In this document: positions 49,159 to 62,200 of the stretch, piece after piece
Numbering within the stretch: position 1 is the first letter of the stretch
Layout of the letters: each line of letters begins with the position of its first letter
Assembly (NCBI GenBank): GCA_004794655.1
Contig: SMMW01000080.1
Location: 2,194,501-2,258,500, forward strand
Direction of reading: 5' to 3'
Source of the DNA: Marisa cornuarietis
Lineage: Eukaryota; Mollusca; Gastropoda; Architaenioglossa; Ampullariidae
Length of the DNA: 64,000 nucleotides
Notes under the pieces: model-generated
Seen by the model: only the letters and a program-made list of their open reading frames with translations
What the model was told of the DNA's origin: nothing
Databases searched by the model: none
Translations under genes and position numbers: made by a program

Positions 49159-52100
49159 ATGCAACCATCAGAGTCTCGATACACTGTAAGCTCAGCATCT
49201 GCCCACAACAGCCTGCTGCCCAGTACAGAGGCTGGGATGAAGAACATGGCGTACGAGGGTAGTCGTATCGCATCTCTCGCGTCTCTTCCACCATCTTGCC
49301 CAGCTTCTCGACTTCGCTTGGCCGCCGCCGGCTTTTACTACGACGTCAGCAACACCATCAGAAACAAGGACAACGAGCATGAGCTGGTCTGCTTCGCGTG
49401 CGGCTTTACCTGCAGCAAGTGGGACACAGGTGAGAGTCCTACAGAAATTCATCAACGATCGGCTCCTGATTGTTCTTTCGTAAAGAATTTTTCCAAGACA
49501 TCTTTCCAGTCCACGAGGAGTAGACCAGACATTTCTTCTTCCTCAGCGGGGGCTAGCTTCACTTTCGGAAAAGCGTGCGCCAGGTCAAAATATTCTTCAG
49601 GCCAAATATCACCCGCTTCTACATCCGGGTCCTCTGGATCAACTAATGTCTATTTGTCTCAGAACATTGAAGAAATTGATAGAAACTGTAGTGGGTAAGT
49701 CTTTTGCTTTGACATATCTGACCCCGGAGAGAAATCATTGTTTCACGATACTCCATCATCGACTAGTAGGCCACGAAAACATGTTATTTATTTATACGAG
49801 GCTGACATCTAATGTTGACAGTAATGCTCATAATGATGTTGTGAATGTTTTAATCAAATTTAGTTTATAACTTGTCCCAACCACTTTTAATATTTAGCCC
49901 GCACGATTATACCGCATCACCACCACCGATAAACCATAAATAAAAAGGGAAAATATTTATTTTCTATAGCTGGCATGCTTAAAACACTCGACAGGAAATA
50001 TTTACCGAGATTGGCGCTTTTAAAACTACATATTTAACATCATCACCCAACCTCTAGCAACAACACAAGAAAATGTGAAACAGTATTTTATTATACCCAA
50101 ATATCTGTATTTGAGAATAAAATGAGTCTTTTGTTGTCTATATGAAACTGCCGCCTTTGAGAATAAAACAGTCCACATAATTCGTCAAACAGGGACCTCG
50201 CGACAGACTGTGCCACCATGGCTTCTGCTCCAGGTCATAACAGCCATCACGTGACACAGTCCCGTATCCACTCAAGGTCCTCCAACAATCAACAGGAGCC
50301 ATGTCTACTGGCTGACCGCCCAGCCATGTCCATGGATTTCGCGGTGTATCCCCAGTTCTCCACCAGCCAGTCTCGGCTACCCACATTTCGAACTTGGCCG
50401 CCATCACACTTTTTTAGTTCTCAAGAGCTGGTTCCTCTGGGATTTTTCTACGCAGGTCAGTACTGGCCAGGAACTAAATCCACTTAGACCACAGCAGATC
50501 CTGTTTTCCTAAATGTATTTCGATATGGATTTTAATACTATTTATTTTTGTTCGTTATCAGGAGAGACACGCAACTAACATGTAATATTCTATTTTTGTG
50601 TGACATAAGAGATAAAGCTTCGCTCCAAACGAGATATAAATAGTAGCTAACAAAAACAATTAAGAAAATCCCTATGTGAAAAAAATGATGCCATAATATT
50701 ATCATAATGACGGGAAAACTGATATCGACTTAAAATGATGTCATGTGACATAGTCGTACGACAAGCTTCCGACATCCGCATTTTTAATGATTTCACGGGA
50801 CGTTTGTAATGTCTGACTTCCGACTTTGGAGCGATTTCAATAAGTGGCTGTAGCTGTTGATATATCTGTGTAACTGCAATGCTACGTTTCCCTGTCTCGT
50901 AACACTATGTCACCCAAGCTGTTTGCCACTAAACAAGTTTCATGCTGCTAACAGCGCCTCAGTCTCTCCCCACTAGCCGCCATCTTTACAGAGACTAGAC
51001 TAGCGAGGGCAGAGTGGAATGGAAAGCGTGGGATGTCATGACTATGTTTCAGGCACAGGACCCTACGCCCTTTTACACCAAAAATAATTAACACCTCATT
51101 TTAGGAATGATAGTCCAAACATATCCATGCTTGTAGGGTCTAAGCACGATACGGAAGGTCGGTAGCTCGAGTATTGGAAAGTTACCCCACCTCCATTCCC
51201 ACACCCTTGTATTATCTCGAGTTTCTGAAAAGTGTTTATTAAATTTATTCGACAAAGATTTTTCCGTTAGCAAGCCGAGGGTTGTTTAGAAATTTTCATG
51301 ACTCAATGGGTAAAAAAGCCCAAATATTATAAAACCAGAAAAAACGATGATGACATCTTTATTGTTCAGTTTAGAACTGTTTGTATTCATTATTATTTGA
51401 CTATTTTTCCGTTCCCCTTCATAAGTCAAGCTTTACTGCCTGCTCACGTCATATATGTGTTACTTTGTGTTCATTATAGTTACTTCATTCAGCCCATCTT
51501 CCTCTCGAAGAAAAGGTCTATAATGTAATCCCGACGAATTTCGATGCAGGTAAAATAAAAAGGTAGGAGTTAGAGTTAAAATTAACATATAAAGCGAACA
51601 AAAAAACTACATTTAGTTATATGTTGATATCGTTGTCTCCAATGTCTACTAGCCGCAGTAAGGTATCCTGTTAACTAGTGGGCGTGTCCCTTCGCGACCA
51701 ATCTCCTCTTGGGGCGTGGCCAGGTCCCCCTCCATTTCGTTGATGAGGCGTGGCCTCCGCACTGGTAACTGGAAAGATCTCACAGTATACAGGATGCGGT
51801 TCGTCAGCTCTCTGTGGGCGGGGTATTTTCTTGAGTCCCGTAAGATGATTAGTTCCATCCTACAGGTTCAGCATTGAAGAGGCGGATGTCATTTCCCAAC
51901 ATTCCCCGACAATTACCCTCTTCAACCTACTGGCGCCAGACACATTTCTCGATGTTAGTCATCGTCTGACCAGGCAGGAGACAGAGAATTCTGTTGTATC
52001 GGGTAGATAAGGACACAGTCAAGCATTTCCTGTCCCGTCATAAAAAGATTCCGGAAGAAATTTTAGGCTGGGATTTTCCCAGCAATTTTTGTTTATTGGT

Positions 52101-54144
52101 CCGTGCTGCATGCTTGTTTCTTAAAAATGTAGTTTAGCTGTGCAGCCTCATTCATGCGCTAGCAACACATCCTGAGCTGACCCTGCCATGACACATAGTA
52201 CAGATTTTTTTGCCCGCAGAACAGGCCAACAAGAATGATTGCTGCTTGCGAAAAACTAAGCCTGTTTGACCAGTTACAAGACTGTAGAGCGTCCATTTAA
52301 AATGCCACTCAGCAATTGATTTTGCCGTTCTGATGTTTAATAGTGAAAATCCATTTCTTTTGCTCTCATATACATTCTACAATGATCATCCGGATTTAAG
52401 GATGATCAAGCCATACCCGAGAGAGAAAGAAAGCGAGGTTTTGATTCACAACCTCAACTGTAGCTTTATGCATCCTTCAACATGGCGCATGTGTTCTGAT
52501 GTAGCACCAGAGCTCGTCTCTGATCGCTGACCAACGCAGGTTCGCTCACGTGGTTGAAATAAATTATTGCAGCTTGGAGGTGAAAGGATGACGAAGAGCA
52601 GATTGCAGATTCCGTGAGAAGTGTTCAGCACCATCCTTTCCCCGTGTGTGTGTGCAGGATACTCGGACTGTATCCGGTGTTTCTACTGTGGAGTTGGTCT
52701 GAAATCCTGGGAACCTGGTGATGACGTCATAGAAGAGCACATCCGGTGGCGCCCCGGCTGTGGATTTATTTTGGCCACTAGGGGCAGACGATTTGTACAG
52801 ACTGTCCTTAAACACATGCAGGTAATTAAGATGATTTAGAACTTCTTTGATAGGTCAAGAGATATTTAACAGCTAGACTGATGACACTGGTCAACGCGAC
52901 ACCGAATCATTGACTCACGTGTCACCGACTTGTTAATGACACTGTCATTCTGGTGTCACTGACTATCCTATATTGTAGCAGGGAGGATCAAAGCTCCCTT
53001 CTCTTATATTTCACGCAGAGCTAGATGACTATTTCACGAGCTTCATCGAGCTTCATCAGATGACATAGTTTGTCTTCAGGTTGCTTAGTAAATGATTCAT
53101 TCAGGGACGAAAAGCCTCACTTACTTGTTATTACCTTTGTTATTCTTTTACTCTATTTTTTTGCTGGGGCGGGGCAACATTGATACTGTTGCAGAATGTT
53201 GAATGAAAATATCTTACCATCGACACTATTATTGATTTTAAGACTTATTGTTTATAGCCTCAAGTTTATTTATTTACCAATTATCTTACTACAGTTAATG
53301 GACGATGAAGCCAAACATGATGATAGCGAGAAAAGTCCTGGTGAGTTGAATTTGTTGGGATTGCAAAGGATTTTTTTAACAATCAAAATAATGGAAGATG
53401 TTACCTTTGTGATTGTAGCTCACATAACTGAGATTGAAATGTTACGAGAGTCAGAAAGTTGCTCTTTAGAATGAAAAGAGAAGGGGAGGAGAAAGAAGAA
53501 CGAGAGAATCCCTGACATATCAGTTCACCCTCAGGGTCAGGACAGGAGTCAAGGATGGAATGTTCGTCCCGCACTGAAAGAAACCTCAGAGGTTCTAGTT
53601 ACATCTCCGTGGACATCGCAAGCAGCGAACCAAGAGATCTGACCTCCAAGGTCATGAATCAAGTGCAGGAAATGGGTTTTCCACCTGAACTGGTCCCACG
53701 TGATTTTCAGGATGTCAAAGCTACAGGTGAGAGAATCTTGATGGTGGTCATTTACTGTTGTTACAGAACCGGTCTGACAAAGGTGCCTACACCAGCCTCT
53801 TACACTGCTACCTATGGCAATCAGCTCTGTAATTGCATTTAATCTTGCACAAAGCCTACATTTTCTGTCTCACAGAAGGATTTTATAGCAGAACTTAGCA
53901 CTACTTTATAACGAGATTGTAATTAGTCTACTTACAGTAATGAAGGGAATGAAGCGACGATACTTATAAAAACATCCAGACGGTAAAACTGCTACAAAGG
54001 GTCCCATTCAGAGGCCATAGTGATATGAGAATGAATGTTTTATGATTTTGTTATGTAACCAACGATATCTGAACCTGGGACATAACGATTCTTATTGAGG
54101 GGTGGCGTGTTTTATTTATAGATTAACAGACCACCCGATATATT

Positions 54145-54193
<49 letters not shown>

Positions 54194-54997
54194 AAGTGAG
54201 TAACGGAGTGAAAACTATAAAACTATATATATATATATATACACACGGGAGCACGAAGCTCGGGTGGACTAGAGACAAGAGACAAAGCACTCGATCAGGA
54301 GGTCAGCTAGACTCATGTCTTGTTCAGGTTGCCAGGAGTCGTATGCCAGTGCAGCTGTCGAGAGGATTGTTGAAAAGCTGTATATCCCTGACTCTAGAAG
54401 GACAACTGACGAGTCTCCAAAACTCCAAACTGACGGTAAGACTTGTATGTGCGTCTGTGTGTGTGTGTGTGTGCGCGCGCGCGCGTTTGTGTGTGTGAGT
54501 GCGTGCGTGCATGAGTGTGAGTCAATGTTAGCTGGAATGTGTGTTTATGTGTTTGTGCGTGTGCTCGTTGTGTGCGTGTGTGTGTGTGTGTGTGAGTGCG
54601 TGCATGAGTGTGAGTCAGTGTATTCTTGAATGTGTGTTTGTTTGCGTGTGAATGCGTGCATGAGTGTGAGTCAATGTTAGCTGGAATGTGTGTTTGTGTG
54701 CGTGCATGTTTACTCGCTGTCACGTTGGTCGAAAACGTGAACGAGTGAGATTCTTTTCTTCCTGTTGTGGTAGATGCCGCAACCACAGAAACAGAAGCCA
54801 GACTCCAGCAGCTTCGGCAAGAGAACGTCAAACTGAAAGCCCGGAGAACATGTCACACGTGCACCGTCGCCGTAGTTGGCATGATTTTCCTCCCTTGCGG
54901 TCACGTGGTTAACTGTAGCCAATGCGGAAGCAAGGCCCGCCATTGCTGCCTGTGCAGCGAAGTCATTCGTGCCACCGCAAATGTTTTTCTAAGCTGA
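49159..54997 (+). CDS. IAP gene C: BIR-BIR-UBA-RING inhibitor of apoptosis, short N-terminus
   Basis: Exons: 49159-49694, 50193-50455, 52658-52821, 53295-53340, 53535-53726, 54328-54435 and 54774-54997 (TGA); in frame, 510 aa. An acceptor (TTTCCAG ending 49054) and an in-frame stop upstream fix ATG 49159 as the first start. BIR1 (SRIASLAS, CFAC, TEIH, DC) and BIR2 (SRLPTFRTW, CFYC, EEHIRW, GC) both keep CX2CX16HX6C. The UBA is recognisable by QEMGFPPELV but its second part is diverged. The RING reads CHTC, PCGH, NCSQC, HCCLC. Compared with A and B it lacks the long N-terminal extension and has one extra 46-nt exon (53295-53340) in the BIR2-UBA linker. It is a likely E3 ligase and caspase regulator. 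Confidence 0.92.
54150..54192 (+). repeat. (GT)n(GA)n microsatellite in gene C intron
   Basis: Pure GT units followed by GA units, ahead of the exon at 54328. The following intron (54436-54773) is largely TG-rich with tandem copies of a segment around GCATGAGTGTGAGTCA. Confidence 0.9.
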
Positions 54998-55084
54998 TTG
55001 AAATTTAATTCCACGATCGTCGAGCTGCGAGGGACAGGAATATCACAACGAAAAAGGAAATGAAACACTTCTCTTCTTCCATTA

Positions 55085-55090
55085 ATTAAA
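55085..55090 (+). terminator. Possible variant poly(A) signal of gene C
   Basis: ATTAAA lies 87 nt after the stop codon. It is a weak, variant hexamer; no AATAAA is nearby. Confidence 0.25.
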
Positions 55091-55900
55091 ACATGCCATT
55101 CGCTGCAATCCGTCAGAAAGCAATGACCTACAACAAATATCGAATTACTGTTGAGCTAACGATCTGAAAGATTTAGTTTGAAATCTCATGAAATCTCTAG
55201 CACGTGAAAGTCGATGGGGTTGAAGAAAAGATCCCTCAGGTACGTTTTGCAGAGGACAAAACAATAGTCGCTTGCATAGACCCCCAACCCCCGGTCTCTA
55301 ATTTTGCACGATGATGCAATACGAAGCGCCCCGTGGAACAAACGAGTGAAGTGCGTACACAAACCCACAAAAAAAATAGTTTCTGGTTACTGGTGCTGAT
55401 CTGTATTATTTTATCTGTATTACGAGTACCGCAACATTAAGGCTACGGTTACAAAACTAGACACCATGTAGCTTGTCCCGACAGGGTGCTTTGTGTGTCA
55501 CAACAAGAGGACAACACGTGACCTGTCTCAAATTACTCAGTAATAGTCCCGTTTATCTCTTCGTCTTCAATATCGACTATTTTAAAAGTTGTTTAGGAGA
55601 AACTTAGAACTACGAGTAGTTCACTACTTTCTGCCTAAAAGTTAACGCCTGTATTTGGACAAAAGACTTTAATTAATATATACAACATAATTTATATACA
55701 CATTTTACATACACATTTAACTGGAGGGAATATGTCAACTAAATTTCTTGAAAATCATTTTTGTCTATAATAATCAAAACTTGTCTACAAGCCAATTTTA
55801 GACTGTGATAATAGAAAAACAAGTTTGTGCCTTACCTTTTTTGTGTTGTCTCCATCGTCTGCGATCATTTTAGCAGTACATATGACTAATCGAAGAACTG

Positions 55901-56180
55901 AAATATCCGTGGATGGAAAGTACCCTACTCAAAATTCCCTGGTTGGGAAAGTGCCGAACTCCAATATCCGTGGATGGGAAAATGCAATATTCAAATATCC
56001 GTGGATGGAAAGTGCCATACTCAAATATCCGTGAATGGGAAAAAAATATTCCAATATCCGTGGATGGAAAGGGCCATACTAAAATCTCTGTGGATGGGAA
56101 AATGCAATATTCCAATATCCGTGGATGGAAAGGGCCATACTCAAATCTCCGTGGATGGGAAAATGCCAAACGCAAATCTT
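55901..56180. repeat. 30-bp minisatellite, about nine diverged copies
   Basis: Units of 28-33 bp built on AATATCCGTGGATGGAAA start near 55905, 55934, 55966, 55997, 56027, 56056, 56084, 56117 and 56145. Alternate units are more alike (GGGCCATACT versus ATGCAATATT), indicating a 60-bp higher-order unit. Long overlapping reading frames on both strands are a by-product. Confidence 0.9.
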
Positions 56181-56463
56181 TGGCCTCAGTACTAATCAAT
56201 GGTTCCTTTTGTGCCCAGCTATTGTGCCATACACACTGCTCATTAACCACTTTGGGAATAACAGGATGCAATAGTTACACGCACATCTTCATACACACTA
56301 AACAAGTCAGGCGTGGCGATGGCTTTAGCAGCAACCAGCAAGACAATGATACTATGTCCACAAGTTTTGGTCACTGGTCAAAAAGTTGAGAAGACGGAAG
56401 AAACAGAAAGGAAGAAAAGGGTATCGACAGACATGCATAATAACTCACACACGCACACGCGCA

Positions 56464-56466
<3 letters not shown>

Positions 56467-56512
<46 letters not shown>
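56467..56512 (+). repeat. (CA)n microsatellite
   Basis: A perfect CA run of about 22 units. Confidence 0.95.
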
Positions 56513-56517
<5 letters not shown>

Positions 56518-56840
56518 ATTTAACATTGTTCTGAAAGTACAGTATATGCGTATGCTAATCTGCCCCACACCTGTCACAATGTCAGTTTTACATATCAGAT
56601 AATCTACTCCTGACATGAAAACTGTTTAACTTTATTGTACACAGAGCACGTGAAGAACCAATTTCCTTCACAAGCGTTCTTGTGGTTAGTCACTTAGAAA
56701 GAAAAATTCAAAACAGTCATTATATCCGATGCACTCATGCTAACTTCACCACGGTTTACCAGCCAAGTGAAGTGAAATAAAGCACAATATCCACGATCAT
56801 GATACGGATAAAGAAGCTGTATTATTCATTTCAAATTCTA

Positions 56841-56903
56841 TTTTTAGGAACACTTCATAACAACTACAGCCGTGAGGTAGTTGTTATGAAGTGTTCCTAA
56901 AAA
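56841..56903. repeat. Perfect 27-bp inverted repeat with 9-nt loop
   Basis: Positions 56841-56867 are the exact reverse complement of 56877-56903, with AGCCGTGAG between. The arms begin TTTTTAGGAACACTTC and end AACTAC. A transcript would fold into a mismatch-free hairpin. I do not recognise a known RNA or transposon; the stem is rather short and too perfect for a typical miRNA precursor. Confidence 0.95.
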
Positions 56904-59100
56904 CAGCTCCACAAAGTGTTTGCAGAGAGGTCACGAACGGATAAATCTGTGATCCGTATGTGACTAGAATTTCAGGGCAAGGGATATCAAAAACCCTAAA
57001 CAGAGATAAGGGGAATATCCGATATTATTAATGTTTTCTGTCAGTGAGCCCTTAGCGTGTGGCTGTATATTTACACAAGACGAGTCTCGACCACATCCTG
57101 GTTTGTTTTCCTCTGTCTTCCAAGAGGTCGATGGCTGAGTAAAGACAAGGGAGCAGCAAATCATAGAGAAACTCGAAAAGCTGTGGAGTAGTGGCAGCTG
57201 GTGATCTGTGCTGCTGGAAATGTTAAGATTATCCACAGCGATGCTACCGTAGAACTACATGGTGCCCGGGGAAAAAAAGTCAAGTTGTATCAGAATAATT
57301 GGTGATTTCACGTGTCTGTGTAAATGAGAACGTTCTTACACACACACACACACACAGTAATAACCCCCACAAACAAACAGAAAACACGTAAGCACACACT
57401 TACCCACAAAACTCACAGACAACAAAGACATTTAAACATATGCAGACGCGCAAACTCGTCATAAGTAAAAAAAAAATGCATACTGTGAAACATATACTGC
57501 GACATTGTAGATCAAAGATCCTATAATAATTCAAATATCCAGTACATCAGATGCGAAGCCAACAGGACATCATCGAAGGTAAAAATCAGTGACTGCAATC
57601 GGTGTTAGTCACAACCGGTTCCTTCAAGATACATTAGTACCTTGAAGACACTTACATATTGTAAATCTTAAAATAACATCTCAGAGGTAAGAAAAGTTGA
57701 CAGTAGCTTTGAATTGCACTAAATAATTCATGGTAACTTGCTAAGTGCCTTCAGATAGAGGACAGTAACTTTTAAATGCCTGACAGTTGACTACAGCCAA
57801 ATGTATTGCGAACTAAATCTTATGTCTAAGAAAAATAAATATGTTTGTGTAAACTTAAAGCATACTGTAGATTATGAAACATTATATAGAATTGTGTGCT
57901 CAGAGAACTGTGACTGATTGAAAATATTGTGAGAATGTGAAAGAGATGTGGGACTAGATGACTAAGTCAACATTACAGTCAGTGGTAAGTACCCATATGT
58001 GCTTCACCGAGTGAATGCACTTGTTGAGAAAGAATAACAAGAAGTTGACGAGGGTTGGTATCGAACTGTCTCACACTAGACAACAATTCAGTCAAGAAAA
58101 AAAATTCAGAAAAAAATACTTGCTGCAATAAGCTCAACTTACAGAAACGAAAATCGTGCCCGTTTTTCTTTTTTAAATACACTAAGGTATGTGAACACAC
58201 CGCATGCACTACAATAATTAATGAAAGTAAAGAATAGATACAAGTGTTTCACACGGACTAAAAAAAATCTTATCTAAGGAAAAAAAATGTCCACAATAAA
58301 CCTGTAGTTCCTCTAAGTCATGTATAAATAATTGTATCAGTTTCAGAATAGGCAAAGAATTATAGTAATTCGAAGACAGTTGGAAAAAAGTGACAAAAGA
58401 TAGTACACTTGGTGTTGTTAGTGTCAGGGTAAGTGAACCATTACATAGAGGAAATAGCTAAAAGGTTATTGAGGCCTATTTATAGACCCGTGTATTATTT
58501 CCTGGGCTGATATGTAACAAGGTCACCACATTTGTTTCACGAACACACAGGCAGATGGTGATATGAATAAAAGTCCAATGGTGTTAGGCTGACAAATGCC
58601 AAGTGCCATGAAGTGTAGGTTTGCCTGCTGAGAGAGACTAGAAGTTTCTAGGGCACATTAGATCTTCTGCCTCTTCTTTTTCCTTTAATATATTGAAAGC
58701 ATCCAATTTCATAAACACCGAGTGGTACCCCTAAAGTACTCTCACTGTCATATTTTTTATTAAATAAATGTGCCTGAAAAGTGGATATACTTTAAGATTA
58801 TGGAACAATAACAGTAAATGGTGGGAGGCTCATACAAAGCAAAAAAATTATCAAACGAAAACCAGACTTAATTCTGCGCGATTGTTACAAGTAGCAACGA
58901 CGACAGGAAAGTAAAAATATTGAAGGTAGCACAGGCTAGAAATGACTTTTGTCGAATAGAATCACAATCTTCGTCTAAAAATGCAAGTCTCGGTTGAATG
59001 ATATTTGTACGTGAGCTGTAATCAGTCTTCACGAGTTCATTGAAGATTTCATTGTTCTCTTCTTACTGCTAAAATCAGAACTAACCCACCTGTTCTGTCT
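56904..59100. other. Intergenic; no gene recognised
   Basis: It holds only a short CA run at about 57339-57355 and scattered AT-rich sequence. Frames at 56964-57236 and 57979-58209 show no domain. Confidence 0.4.
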
Positions 59101-59136
59101 AACGTGTTGTGTGTGTGGAGGGGGTGGGTTGGTGGG

Positions 59137-59240
59137 AAGGAAAGAAAGAAAGAGAAAGGAAAGAAAGAGAGAAAGAGAGGAAAGAAAAATGAACGAAAGA
59201 AAAATGAACGAAAGAAAAATGAACGAAAGAAAAATGAAAA
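59137..59240. repeat. Purine-rich GAAA tract with a 15-bp tandem repeat
   Basis: GAAA-type units run into about four copies of AATGAACGAAAGAAA. This explains the Phe/Ser-rich frames on the minus strand. Confidence 0.9.
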
Positions 59241-62200
59241 AAGGAAATAATCTAAAACCAATCATGAAGCGATAATTAAGCACAGACAATCCTCTTACCT
59301 TCTTCACGAGTAACCCTCCATTTTCTCTACAGCCAGGACAAGGTAAAGACCGCGATAAGAAATGAACCCAACAGTTGTGACCGAGCTGATGCAATCCCGC
59401 CACACTCATCATGTTCCCTACCTTGCAGGTGGCTTAGACACCCGACGAGTCCGTCCCTCTCTGTAGTTCGGGTGGATGCCGAGCTTGTAGCCTGTCGTAT
59501 GTTGTAGGGAAATGAATGGACAGCTCACAGCACTTCAGGTCCTCGTGCCCTGCTTTATCAAATAAAATAAATTATGATTCTGTATCGGGACACTGCGTAG
59601 AATGATGATGGCACTGCTGGGTACGATCACTAAACGGCTTGTGTATTATGATCAAGGGTCAGAGGTTGGACAGGAACAACCAGTACTAAGACTGCTTCTT
59701 CAGCTGGGAGGGTGTATACATCATGTGTTCTCTGAGCGTTTGCAGTCCACACAAACTGTTGATATTTTGTGCGACCATTACACTAAGAAAAATAAATGTT
59801 TAATCTAGTCTAGTGAGTTCTGTATCTTTTCTCCCGTTTGATTATCGCCGGTCACTGAATAACAGTTAAAAGCTAAAACGATTAAAGTTCAAAGTACTAA
59901 ATGACTGGAATGAGCACATTTGTTCCCCTAAATCTGAGTGAATATTTATGTTCCATTCTAAAGTTTGTAGCAAACTAACATCACCATACAGAGAAAGAGA
60001 TTAAAACTGTGATCTCCCAAGTATACAGGAATAATAATTAATGAAGTCACTCAGTATCAGAGTATTAAATTAGTAAACAAAATCATTCAGTCCCTCACCA
60101 ACCTAATATGTTGTATATTGTTATTCTTTTTCTCTCAAATGAACAAGTCAGCATGAAATGACTCATCACCAAAGGAAAATTATCTATCTTGCTGTAAGAT
60201 GTATAACGACTTTCGATTGGGATGAGGAATATCTCGATATTATTCCACATCGATTGGACGCAATATTTATTTTTTGAATCGTTCCATTTTCCCATTCAGG
60301 TTTGCCACCCAGACAAAGCTTTTGGCTTGTGTGAAGGTCGAGTTATCCAGTTAATATCCAGTTGTATCAATATTTATTTGTCCTCTTAAATACAGGAAAG
60401 TTTGTTAAATATTTTACTCCCTTCGCGTTGTATTCACTCGTAGCAACATAGCCATGTCGCTAATATTTCATTTCTAAAATACTTTTTTAGGTTCTATAAA
60501 TAAACTACATTGCCCTATTCCTGCTTCGCTACCCCGGATATATGTAAGCTGAGAACTAATTAGGTTTCAAATCGAGACAGAGTACATGTCCTGTTTGTAA
60601 ATCTTGTTTTGGTTTTCGTACAAACGCACTTCTACTAGGTCAATGGTCGGTGCAAAGCCACAGATATGTCATGCCGCTTACAGATAGATACAGGCAGGCA
60701 GGCAGGCAGGCACGCACGTACCATGCTATTTGTGTTGAATAACATCTGGAGTCAACACCTGCTGCACAGTTATCCAGTTATTTATAGAGGTTATCACATC
60801 ACAAAAAGGAAGATAAAGAAAACAGGGCGTTCAACCAAATCGGGAAAACCACAATAAATAAACATCTGTCAACAAGCTCTTCCCGTAATCACTTCATAAA
60901 GGAAATTACAAGCCTCATTGAAGAGCCAAGAAGAGGTTAAGTACGGTTGTTGACCAGCCAATTTCAATAATGAGTGCATAGTAAGTATACTCTTGACTTT
61001 CACATAAACTAACTAAATGCTTTAACTAAACTAACTTATCGTCTGCATCCTACCAAAGAGACTGAGAGGCCGCTAGGGGATGTGTCAGTCGTGCGTTTTG
61101 TTTCGAGATGTTCGCCCTGGCCTTGCTTCCCCATCAACAGAAAAATGCCGGAAGGTTTTAGTTGGTGGGTGTGAATGTGTGTCAGTTGAGAATATTTCCT
61201 AGTGGGCCCCACGCTGTGGAAAGCCTCTAGGCGTGTTTTATTAACATTCTGAGATAATGTTCAGATAATATTTAGATAACATTCTGATAATGTTTGCCTA
61301 GCACTTACCTTTTCTCAACGCTATACTGTCATAGCTTGATTAATGGCGAGTGTGGATCATCTCCCTTTTTGTCTGTATGGACTGAAAGAAAATACAAAAC
61401 ACAGAACGTGATATTGCATGCTAGGTATACTATTGCAACCGGTGCGGTCACTGGTCTACTTCCACTCTTATTGTTGAGTCATGTTCTCGTTACCTTATGA
61501 CTGTTATCTCATGACCATGCCTTGCTTCAACTATTGTTGCCCCAGCTATTGGACTCTTTTTAACGGGCTTGTCTGATCGACAGATTAAAAGGAATTGAGG
61601 TCTATCCTTTTCGTCCCACTGCCTGGAATTCTTCATCACAGTCTACTAGCCATGTATTCTAGTCTTTGTTGTTGCCGACATTCAAGCTAGACTTAAAAAC
61701 TGTTATATTTGGTGTACACTCTCATAAACCTTAGGTAGTTATAGACTCCTTTTCTCTTATTAGGCGGCCGCTTAGTCTTCAATGCTGTTAGGATTTCTTC
61801 TTGTTTTGTTTTGTTTTGTTGTTGTTTTTGTTTAGGGTGAAGTAGGAAGCATTTTTCCTAATAATTGTGCAAAGGGCAATGGAACATACTATTTACCAAA
61901 ATTCTGGGTCAGTGTCCTTTTGTTTTGAGATTCAATCCCATAAACATCCCTATGCACAGAAAAACACAGAGTGTACAAGGGTTAAGATTAAACATGGAGA
62001 CATTTACACTGTGAAGGCTTCAGGGAATGGATCATATGTTAATAAATCATATCTGTGTAAAACGTGTGATGTCACGAAGTTGACCTCTTTCTGTGGAAGT
62101 CACATGCATCTCGAGAACGGAAAAGGTGGGGTTAAAACTTTACCCAATTATTAAAAATATACTCTTCTAGACCATTTAGTGTGAGAGGCACACGTTGGTA

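Noticed and set aside
51649..51858. 69-codon minus-strand frame in a gene C intron
   Set aside because: It looks moderately protein-like, but no family was recognised and it has no support beyond being open.
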